A program made the position numbers and the translations under genes. A DNA stretch of 9,110 nt from an uncultured Bacilli bacterium (GTDB taxonomy: Bacteria; Bacillota_I; Bacilli_A; RF39; UBA660). The DNA lies in assembly GCA_947624535.1 (NCBI GenBank), contig CANQKU010000042.1:1-9110 (forward strand), in the 5' to 3' direction. Position 1 is the stretch's first letter, and every line of letters starts with the position of its first letter. The notes under the pieces were generated by a model. That model saw nothing but the letters and a program-made list of their open reading frames with translations, was not told where the DNA came from and made no database searches. This document shows, piece by piece, positions 1-6,200 of this stretch.

Positions 1-1458
1 CTCGATATAAGCAGCTTTTCCTCCACCTAAAGCTACGACACTTTCTAATGCTTTTCGCATTGTTTTAGAAGTATTACTACTAATTGTTCTTCTTACTAAA
101 TGTTTATATTTTTCTTCAATAATATTATTAGTAATACTTTCATTAATTGACTTTAAAATATATGGTGTATATAAATAACCTCCATTAATTACTGAAGAGA
201 TGGCCGCTACTTGTTGAATAGGAGTAACACTTACACCTTGACCAAAAGCAGTTGTTGCTAACTCTACATTTCCAACTTGATCTAAGGGGAAAATTATTCC
301 CTTAGCCTCTCCTGTTAAATCAATATTTGTTTGTTTTCCAAAGCCAAATTTTTTAATATAAGAAAATAATCGCTCTTTTCCTAGAAGTTGACCTAGTTTT
401 ACAAATCCTGGGTTGCAAGAGTTTTGTAACACTTGCAAAAAGGTTTGTTCTCCATGACCCCCTGCTTTCCAACACTTTAAAATAGATCCATCTACATTAA
501 CTTTACCAGCATCATAAAAGTGATCTTTTTCTAAATCAACTACTTTTTCCTCAACTGCTGCCGAAGTAGTAATAATTTTAAAAGTAGATCCTGGCTCATA
601 CGAAGCAAAAATTGGTAAATTTCTATTTAAACTTTCCTTAGAATATTTTTGATACTCATTAGGATCATAGTCAGGTCTACTCCCCATTGCTAAAATTTCT
701 CCTGTTTTAGGGTTCATTACTAAAGCTAAAGCCATATCAGGTTGAAACATATCTACAATATTATCTAATTCTCTTTCAACTGACTGTTGAATTTTTAAAT
801 CAATTGTAAGTTGGATATTCATTCCATTTACAGGTTCAACATAAATATCAGATAAATTTAGTTGATTACCCTTAGCATCTGAAAAATATTTAATCGCACC
901 ACTAGTTCCAGTTAAAATATCATCATATTGCAACTCTAATCCAGATAGACCTTGATTATCAATTCCAACATATCCTAAAGAATTAGATAATAAATTTCCA
1001 TAAGGATAATATCTTTTAGACTCTTTTACTAAATAAACACCCTCTAATTCCAAAGCATTAATCTTATCAGCTATTTCAAAAGATAATCTTCTTCCTTCAG
1101 GATGAACTCTTTCAATAGAAGTTTTTTTATAAACATGTTTATCCATTTGTTCTTTAGAAACACCTAATATTTTAGAAAGTTCCTGTGAGGTTTTTTCTTT
1201 ATCTTTTATTTGATTAGGAATTAACACTAAACTAGTAGTTGTAACATTATCAGCTAAAACTTCTCCATTACGATCTAGAATTTTACCCCTATCAGCTGCT
1301 ACTTCTAAGTCCCTACTCCATAAATCATCTGCTAAAGACTTCAATTTTTCATAATCAAATACCTGAATTTTAAATACTCGTAAAACAATAGAAATAAATA
1401 AAATTAATACTACTATTAGAATAATTTTAATTCTTTTATCAATATTTTTTAGAAACAT
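1..1458 (-). CDS. spoVD: SpoVD/PBP2-like class B penicillin-binding protein (N-terminal part)
   Basis: Peptidoglycan DD-transpeptidase that cross-links stem peptides outside the membrane. The 486 visible codons begin at ATG 1458-1456, 3-4 nt after a GAGGTGG ribosome binding site (1462-1468). A short cytoplasmic end (MFLKNIDKRIK) is followed by one membrane anchor (about residues 11-30). The dimerisation domain then has the class B signatures RGKILDRNG and EGRRLSFE. The transpeptidase domain shows the catalytic Ser-x-x-Lys in EPGSTFKI (Ser291, Lys294) and the SxN motif SCN at 347-349. The frame stays open to the window edge, so the KTG motif and any PASTA domain lie outside. Overall it resembles Bacillus SpoVD more than a generic PBP, for example in LPIFASYEPGSTFKIIT and FGQGVSVTPIQQVA. 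SpoVD acts in spore cortex synthesis, but in a non-sporulating host the same protein would be the septal PBP (FtsI role). The window does not show which applies. Confidence 0.93.
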   Translation of the reverse strand, partial: MFLKNIDKRIKIILIVVLILFISIVLRVFKIQVFDYEKLKSLADDLWSRDLEVAADRGKILDRNGEVLADNVTTTSLVLIPNQIKDKEKTSQELSKILGVSKEQMDKHVYKKTSIERVHPEGRRLSFEIADKINALELEGVYLVKESKRYYPYGNLLSNSLGYVGIDNQGLSGLELQYDDILTGTSGAIKYFSDAKGNQLNLSDIYVEPVNGMNIQLTIDLKIQQSVERELDNIVDMFQPDMALALVMNPKTGEILAMGSRPDYDPNEYQKYSKESLNRNLPIFASYEPGSTFKIITTSAAVEEKVVDLEKDHFYDAGKVNVDGSILKCWKAGGHGEQTFLQVLQNSCNPGFVKLGQLLGKERLFSYIKKFGFGKQTNIDLTGEAKGIIFPLDQVGNVELATTAFGQGVSVTPIQQVAAISSVINGGYLYTPYILKSINESITNNIIEEKYKHLVRRTISSNTSKTMRKALESVVALGGGKAAYIE

Positions 1459-1514
1459 AATCCACCTCTATAATAGTAATTATGTTATTTTTTATAAAAA
1501 AATTAAAAAATTTT

Positions 1515-1552
1515 AAAAAAATCTACGGGATTTTATTTTGAGTTTCGTAGAT
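1515..1552 (-). terminator. Probable intrinsic terminator or leader hairpin upstream of spoVD
   Basis: On the minus strand ATCTACG (1552-1546) pairs with CGTAGAT (1527-1521) and is followed directly by a run of seven T (1521-1515). The stem is only 7 bp and the loop is 18 nt, so this is weaker than the other terminators here. It lies 57 nt before the spoVD start. It could end an upstream transcript or act as an attenuator in a long spoVD leader. The TAG stop of a 22-aa frame lies within its distal arm. Confidence 0.5.
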
Positions 1553-1707
1553 CAAAAGTTCTATCTTTATATTATCTTCCTCAGCACTCATATATTCACT
1601 GAATTTTTGATCTTTTTTCAATATTTTAGTTAATTTAGATAAGTTTTATTGACTAATTCTAACATTAACATATTTATACTTATTTTATAAAATAAGGTAA
1701 AAAGAAT

Positions 1708-1733
1708 GAGAAAAATTCTTATGAACTTTTCTC
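1708..1733 (-). terminator. Hairpin in intergenic region, possible weak terminator
   Basis: Minus-strand RNA can form an 11-bp stem (GAGAAAAGTTC with GAATTTTTCTC, one G-U pair) with a 4-nt ATAA loop, followed by ATTCTTTTT. The stem is AT-rich and the U-run is interrupted, so termination would be inefficient. On the plus strand the G-U pair becomes a mismatch, which favours a role in minus-strand RNA. Confidence 0.35.
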
Positions 1734-1784
1734 TATTATTATTTTTATAAACTTTAATTTTTTAAATTTTATCGACAACTACAT

Positions 1785-1813
1785 ATTATATATCCTATAA
1801 TTCCAAATAACAC
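1785..1813 (-). promoter_or_regulatory. Candidate promoter in the gap upstream of spoVD
   Basis: A perfect TATAAT (1790-1785) is preceded, after 17 nt, by GTGTTA (1813-1808), which matches 3 of 6 bases of TTGACA. It points toward spoVD and would start RNA near 1778. In DNA this AT-rich a chance TATAAT is common, so confidence is low. It could drive spoVD with a leader of about 320 nt or a separate short RNA ending at one of the two downstream hairpins. Confidence 0.3.
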
Positions 1814-1874
1814 ATATTTTTTCATCCACCATATTCATGATCCCATTAGGGCTTTTGTCAAGAAAATTTGCGTA

Positions 1875-1902
1875 CAAAAAATTACCAACTAGTGTTGATA
1901 AT
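1875..1902 (-). terminator. Intrinsic terminator of the surface-protein gene
   Basis: On the minus strand ATTATCAAC (1902-1894) pairs with GTTGGTAAT (1889-1881), a 9-bp stem with one G-U pair and a 4-nt ACTA loop. It is followed directly by a run of T (about 1881-1876). It begins 20 nt after the TAA of the surface-protein gene, so that gene appears to be monocistronic. Confidence 0.8.
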
Positions 1903-1921
1903 TCTTTATTAATTTAATGTA

Positions 1922-2716
1922 TTAATTTTGTCTTACTTTTTTTACTGAGTAAGTAAGTCCAAATCCACTAGCTAAGATTAATGCTAATAGACTTAATAGA
2001 TTAATATCTGCTGTATCTGGGTTTGTTTCTTGTCTTTCTTCAGGTTGAGTTGTAGTTGTATGTGCTTTCTTATATTCTTCAACTGCTGCTTTAATCTTTT
2101 CAGTAGTTAAATCAGAACCTTCTTTAATCTTTCCTGTTGATTCTTCATCAGGATCAATTGTTAATGTTACTTTAGAAGCATGTAATCTAACTATAATAGT
2201 TTGTTTATGAGTACCATCCCAATTAATTACAGCAGTTTTTTCAACAACTGCATTTTCTCCATCTTCTTTAATTTTAGCTTCTAATTCACTAGCTGTAAAT
2301 GGAATCCATAGTGTATATATATCTTCATTTTCTTTATTTTTTCCATCTTTTTCAGCATTAACTGTTTTTTTATCAGATGCAGTTTCCCAAAGCTTTTCCC
2401 ATTTTGGATCAGAAAGTGAAGTAACAGTTGTTGGAGCTTTTACACCAATACCAAACCATGTAGCATCCTCTACTGGTCTAGCTGTTTCAACACCTTTTGC
2501 TTCATCAATTACCATTAAATCTTTACTAGTAATATCAAATGTTGTAGTTACATTGCTATCTTTAGTATCTCCTTCAATAGCCTCACCATACGTATCCTTC
2601 CCAATTCCTGTTGAAGTAATATCTTCTACTTTAGAATATTCTTCTGCTGCAAACACACTAGGAATAAATAGTACACTTGCCATCATTATGACAGCCATCA
2701 TTCTTAATTTTTTCAT
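1922..2716 (-). CDS. Secreted surface protein with LPXTG-like (NPDTA) wall-sorting signal
   Basis: Predicted 264-residue exported protein of unknown function. The start chosen is ATG 2716-2714, placed 4 nt after GGTGAG. It gives a typical MKKLRMM signal peptide with a hydrophobic core and likely cleavage after SVFA (residue 23). A GTG three codons upstream (2725) is the alternative start. The mature part is rich in Asp, Glu, Lys and Thr with alternating beta-type stretches (for example TWFGIGVKAP and TVTSL), and has no domain I can name. A Thr/Pro/Glu-rich stretch (HTTTTQPEERQE) looks like a wall-spanning linker. The C-terminus has NPDTAD (from residue 232), a hydrophobic segment of about 20 residues, then a basic tail (KKVRQN). 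This is the three-part sortase signal, with NPxTA in place of LPxTG. No sortase gene is in the window. Terminators lie on both sides and the gene has its own promoter, which carries a G9 tract and so may be phase variable. Confidence 0.85.
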   Translation of the reverse strand: MKKLRMMAVIMMASVLFIPSVFAAEEYSKVEDITSTGIGKDTYGEAIEGDTKDSNVTTTFDITSKDLMVIDEAKGVETARPVEDATWFGIGVKAPTTVTSLSDPKWEKLWETASDKKTVNAEKDGKNKENEDIYTLWIPFTASELEAKIKEDGENAVVEKTAVINWDGTHKQTIIVRLHASKVTLTIDPDEESTGKIKEGSDLTTEKIKAAVEEYKKAHTTTTQPEERQETNPDTADINLLSLLALILASGFGLTYSVKKVRQN

Positions 2717-2730
2717 CTTTCTCACCCATT

Positions 2731-2751
2731 AATATTGCTTTTTGCAATATT
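2731..2751 (-). promoter_or_regulatory. Perfect hairpin between a strong Shine-Dalgarno and the start codon
   Basis: In the 5' leader AATATTGC (2751-2744) pairs perfectly with GCAATATT (2738-2731), an 8-bp stem with a five-A loop. An excellent AAGGAG (2758-2753) lies immediately upstream, too far from the start codons at 2725 or 2716 unless the hairpin folds. Folding would bring AAGGAG to about 6 nt from GTG 2725. A second, weaker GGTGAG lies next to ATG 2716. No U-run follows, so it is not a terminator. A role in translation or mRNA stability is inferred. Confidence 0.55.
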
Positions 2752-2769
2752 TCTCCTTTCTTGTTTACA

Positions 2770-2800
2770 ATTATATAACAACCTACCCCCCCCCTGTCAA
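2770..2800 (-). promoter_or_regulatory. Promoter of surface-protein gene with poly-G spacer
   Basis: The -35 box TTGACA (2800-2795) is a perfect consensus match. It is followed by nine G and then TAGGTTGTTATATAAT. A consensus TATAAT lies at 2775-2770 with a 19-nt spacer, and an overlapping TATATA lies at 2777-2772 with a 17-nt spacer. Transcription should start near 2763 and give a leader of about 47 nt. The spacer length depends directly on the number of G, so slippage would change promoter strength. It lies just downstream of the rbfA terminator, so the gene is expressed independently of rbfA. Confidence 0.8.
2786..2794. repeat. C9/G9 homopolymer tract inside promoter spacer
   Basis: Nine consecutive C on the plus strand (nine G on the coding strand) in otherwise very AT-rich DNA. 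No other G or C run of this length is visible in the window. Homopolymeric G/C tracts between -35 and -10 boxes are known slippage-driven switches, as in the poly-G tract of the Neisseria porA promoter and the poly-C tract of Bordetella fimbrial promoters. Confidence 0.95.
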
Positions 2801-2833
2801 TATTTTTTCAAAAATTTATTTGTCAAATTCGTC

Positions 2834-2863
2834 AAAAAACTCAAGAAATCATTTTTCTTGAGT
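2834..2863 (-). terminator. Strong intrinsic terminator of rbfA
   Basis: On the minus strand ACTCAAGAAA (2863-2854) pairs perfectly with TTTCTTGAGT (2848-2839), a 10-bp stem with a 5-nt loop, followed by five further T (2838-2834). The rbfA stop codon TGA begins in the loop, so the last codons of the gene form the ascending arm. It separates rbfA from the surface-protein gene. Confidence 0.88.
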
Positions 2864-3205
2864 TGAATTTTTATTTATCTTTTCAATTAAATCTTCAATA
2901 TGTTCTCCATAAGCAATCGAGTCATCATATAAAAACTTAAGCTCAGGAGTATGTCTAATTTCTACTCTTTCCGATAACTTTCCTCGAATAAAATGACTAG
3001 CGCCATTTAATGCCTCTAATGTAGATTTCTTTTTTTTTGGATCAAGTACTGTTACATAAATCTTAGCAAAACTTAAGTCATTTGTAATATCTACACCTGT
3101 TACTGTAACAAATTTAATATCTTCATCCTTAATTTCCGTCATTAAAATTTTACTAATCTCTTCCATGAATGTATGATTTAATCTTTCTATTTTAACATTT
3201 GACAT
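2849..3205 (-). CDS. rbfA: Ribosome-binding factor A
   Basis: Small cytoplasmic KH-fold protein that binds immature 30S subunits, assists 16S rRNA 5'-end maturation and matters most in the cold. The 118 residues match the usual length of the family. Recognisable parts are the N-terminal helix (ERLNHTFMEEISKILM), the central strand region (VTVTGVDITNDLSFAKIYV) and the C-terminal core (LSERVEIRHTPELKFLYDDS). ATG 3205-3203 lies 6 nt after AAGGAGGG (3219-3212), so the start is clear. In most Bacillota rbfA directly follows infB in the nusA-infB operon. Here infB lies 5.5 kb away on the other side of a giant opposite-strand gene, and rbfA has an extended -10 promoter of its own. It ends with TGA inside a terminator hairpin. 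Confidence 0.96.
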   Translation of the reverse strand: MSNVKIERLNHTFMEEISKILMTEIKDEDIKFVTVTGVDITNDLSFAKIYVTVLDPKKKKSTLEALNGASHFIRGKLSERVEIRHTPELKFLYDDSIAYGEHIEDLIEKINKNSTQEK

Positions 3206-3227
3206 ATAACACCCTCCTTATATAACA

Positions 3228-3236
3228 AGTATACCA
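3228..3236 (-). promoter_or_regulatory. Extended -10 promoter of rbfA
   Basis: TGGTATACT on the minus strand is an extended -10 (TG-N-TATACT, 5 of 6 bases of TATAAT), placed just before the rbfA ribosome binding site. No good -35 is seen; GTTTCA at 3257-3252 matches weakly with an 18-nt spacer. RNA would start about 15-20 nt before the start codon. A dedicated promoter is expected because the infB transcript should stop at 8727-8692 and cannot supply rbfA. Confidence 0.6.
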
Positions 3237-3244
3237 AAAATATA

Positions 3245-3273
3245 TTTAAAATGAAACAAAATTGGTGTATAAT
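3245..3273 (+). promoter_or_regulatory. Promoter of the giant repeat-protein gene
   Basis: A perfect TATAAT (3268-3273) is preceded by TTTAAA (3245-3250), which matches 4 of 6 bases of the -35 consensus with a 17-nt spacer. RNA would start near 3280, just upstream of the GGAGG (3284-3288), so the leader is very short. The -10 box lies in the centre of an inverted repeat. The promoter is back-to-back with the rbfA promoter, only 8 nt separating the -35 of one from the -10 of the other. Confidence 0.65.
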
Positions 3274-3281
3274 ATCACCAA
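3262..3281. promoter_or_regulatory. Inverted repeat around the -10 box, candidate operator
   Basis: TTGGTG (3262-3267) and CACCAA (3276-3281) form perfect 6-bp arms around an 8-nt centre that contains the TATAAT. Most of the element lies upstream of the predicted RNA start, so it would act as DNA, not as an RNA hairpin. The geometry fits a dimeric repressor that occludes the -10. The identity of the regulator is unknown, and autoregulation by the downstream HTH protein is only a possibility. Confidence 0.5.
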
Positions 3282-3294
3282 ATGGAGGTTCATT

Positions 3295-6200
3295 ATGGAA
3301 ACAAATAAAGAATTTAAAGAAAATTTAAAAAATAATGAAAAAAGAAAAAAATTTTTCATAGATAAATATAAAACTGACTTAAAACATTTAGATATTAATT
3401 GTGATGATACAACCATTGAAAAATTATTATTAGAAGCTATAGAAACATTTGAGGAAGAGCCAATTCTATTTTATTCATATGGACTAAATTATTTAGAAGA
3501 TAAATTAAAAACTGAAGATGATAAATACACACCTAATAGTATATTTTCTAAAAATGAAATGATAATATTAAAAAACTATTTAGAAAAAGATATAAATGGT
3601 AATTATTTAACAAATGAAGAAATTGCTAAAAAATTAGATATAAATATATTAGAGATAGCACAAGTAATATATAAATTAACAGATAAAGTAAATTATCATA
3701 AAATTAAGAAGGTTTTAGGTGATTTCAATCAAAAACTTATAAAAAGAAAAATAGGTATAAAAAAACAAAAAGCACAAAATAACACTAAAAAAATAGTGGA
3801 TATAACTGATAACGATATAGAAATTATTGGATTATTTACAGGACAAATTAATGATATTTGTTTAGATATTGAAGAAATTGCTAAGTTAAAAAATAGTACC
3901 ACTCACAATATAAAAGAACAAATTATTAATATTTATGAACTATTAGAAAATAAAAATAATTACGATAAATTACTTTTAAAATATCCAACTATTACTCAAA
4001 TGTTAAAAATAAAAGGAACTGGATTAGGATTAAAATTAAGTTTTTCAACTACAGTCAAGAAAAATAACCCTCCAACTAAAATTAAGAAAGACAACTCTTC
4101 TAATAAAATAAATCTACCTATTGATGATATTAGTAATAGTGTTCAAACTCTTAAATATTTTTATCAACCAAAGTCTGATGGTACTTACGCATCTCCACAA
4201 GAAATTGCCAATTTATTAAACTATACAAATGTTAATAGCATATATTTAACTAAAAATAAAATCCTGAAAAGAATAGAAACTGATAATGAATATAAGATGC
4301 AAATTTTAAAAGAATATCCTAGTCTTGAAAATGATATGGAATTAAGAAAGAAGACACACATTCAACAAAAAAGAAAAATGCCTAATGAGAAAATTATTAA
4401 AGAGGCACAATTACTTCAATATTTTTATCAACAAAAATTAGACGGCACTTACGTATCTACTCAAGAAATTGTCGATTTATTAGATTATAAAAATATTCAT
4501 AGTATACAAACAGCAAGAAGAAGAATTTTACAAAAACTAAGTACTGATAGTGAATATAAAAAATTAATCTTAAAGGAATATCCTAGCCTTGATGAGGATA
4601 TTGAACTAAAAAAGAATATTCATGATGCTCAAATTAGAAAATCCTCTAATGAGAAAATTATTAAAGATGCACAAATTCTTAAATATTTTTATCAACAAAA
4701 CTCTGATGGTACTTATTCATCTCCACAGGAAATTGCCAATTTATTAAACTATACAAATGTTGATAGTATATATTTACCTAAAAATAAAATTCTTAAAAGA
4801 ATAGAAACTGATCATGAATATAAGATGCAAATTTTAAAAGAATATCCTGAATTAGATAGGGATATGGAAATAAGAAATAATACTAATATTGGAAAACAAG
4901 AAAAAATCATAAAAAAGAAAATCTTACAAAAAATAGAGACTGACAGTGAATATAAAAAGTTAATCTTAAAAGAATACCCTACTCTTGATGATGATACCTG
5001 GAAAAGAGACAATACTAACATTCCAAAAAAAATAACAATTCCTTATGAAAAAGTAAAAAAATATGCTCAAATACTTAAATATTATTATCAACCAAAGTCA
5101 GATGGTACTTATGCATCTCTTCAAGAAGTTGCAAATCTATTAAACATTGAAAATGTTAATAGTTTATATAAAACTAAAGCGAAAATCTTACAAAAAATAG
5201 AGACTGACAGTGAATATAAAAAGTTAATTTTAAAAGAATATCCTACTCTTGAAGATGATATCGAGGAAAGAAGCAATACTACTCTTACGCAACAAGAAAA
5301 AATAAAAAAAGATGCTCAAATACTTAAATATTTTTATCAAAAAAGGCTAAATGGTACTTATGCATCACCTAAAGAAATTGTAAGCTCATTAGATTATAAA
5401 AATATTCGTAGTATACAAGCAACAAAAAATGATATTTTAAAAAAATTAAACAGTGATAGTGAATATAAATCTAAAATCTTAGAAGAATATCCTACACTTG
5501 AAGATGATATCGAAGAAAAAGGCAGTAATCAAACTCCAAAAATTAGAAAAATTACTGATAAACAAATCATAAAAGATACACAATTTCTTAAATATTTTTA
5601 TCAACAAAGACAAGATGGCACTTATACACCAACTCAAGAAATTGTGAAAATTTTAAATTATAGTCACACTAATGCCATATATAAAACGAAAAAGAAAATC
5701 TTACAAAAATTAGAAACTGACCGCGAATATAAAGAATTAATCTTAAAGAAATATCCTAACCTTGAGGCTGATATGGAACTAAAAAAGAATATTCAAAAAG
5801 CTCAAAAAGGAACAATCTCCAATGAAAAAGTAAAAAAAGATGCACAATTTCTTAAATACTTTTATCAACCAAAATCAGATGGTAGTTACTTATCTCCTCA
5901 AGAAATTACAGATTTATTGGATTATAAAAATACTGATAGTATGAATACAGTAAGAAGAATTATTCTAAAAAACTTAAATACTAATAGTGAATATAAATCT
6001 AAAATATTAGAGGAATACCCTAGCCTTGATGATGATATAGAACTAAAAAGTCAAAAAGTACAAAAAAGAGCAACTTCCAATAAAAAAGTAAAAAAAGATA
6101 CTCAAATACTTAAATATTTTTATCAACAAACTTCAGATGGTACTTACTTATCTGCTCAAGAAATTACAACTCTATTAAATTATAAAAACATTAGTAGTGT

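Larger units (their letters stand above)
1459..1921. other. 463-bp gap without a convincing gene
   Basis: Very AT-rich spacer between two minus-strand genes. It contains three minus-strand hairpins (1515-1552, 1708-1733, 1875-1902) and a candidate minus-strand promoter near 1785-1813. Only tiny minus-strand frames are open. One runs 1825 to 1769 (18 aa, MKKYVLFGIIGYIICSCR), which looks like the start of a signal peptide or lipoprotein leader but stops at once. Another runs 1591 to 1523 (22 aa), whose stop lies in the 1515-1552 hairpin; its frame is open upstream for 18 further codons. A perfect TTGACA also occurs at 1861-1856, but no good -10 follows it. The pattern suggests a small transcript or a decayed gene. 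I do not claim a coding gene here. Confidence 0.5.

Noticed and set aside
1476..1498. Promoter TTTATA-N17-TATTAT directly before spoVD
   Set aside because: Matches are fair, but RNA would start inside the ribosome binding site, leaving no usable leader.
2821..2835. CtsR operator (tandem GGTCAAA)
   Set aside because: The CtsR site has a 10-bp period and GGTCAAA halves. Here the period is 9 bp and the leading G is missing, and the gene is not a heat-shock gene.
2816..2851. TGA read as Trp, extending rbfA (Mycoplasma code)
   Set aside because: A short frame (WFLEFFDEFDK) is open beyond TGA, but the terminator hairpin lies exactly there, RbfA already has normal length, and visible Trp codons in the window are TGG.
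3262..3294. Upstream TTG start adding 11 residues to the giant protein
   Set aside because: These codons overlap the -10 box and operator-like dyad. The ATG at 3295 has a well-spaced GGAGG and the TTG has none.
4812..5021. 69-codon frame on the minus strand inside the giant gene
   Set aside because: It is antisense to the repeats, consists of low-complexity Ser/Phe/Ile sequence, and has no ribosome binding site or family similarity.
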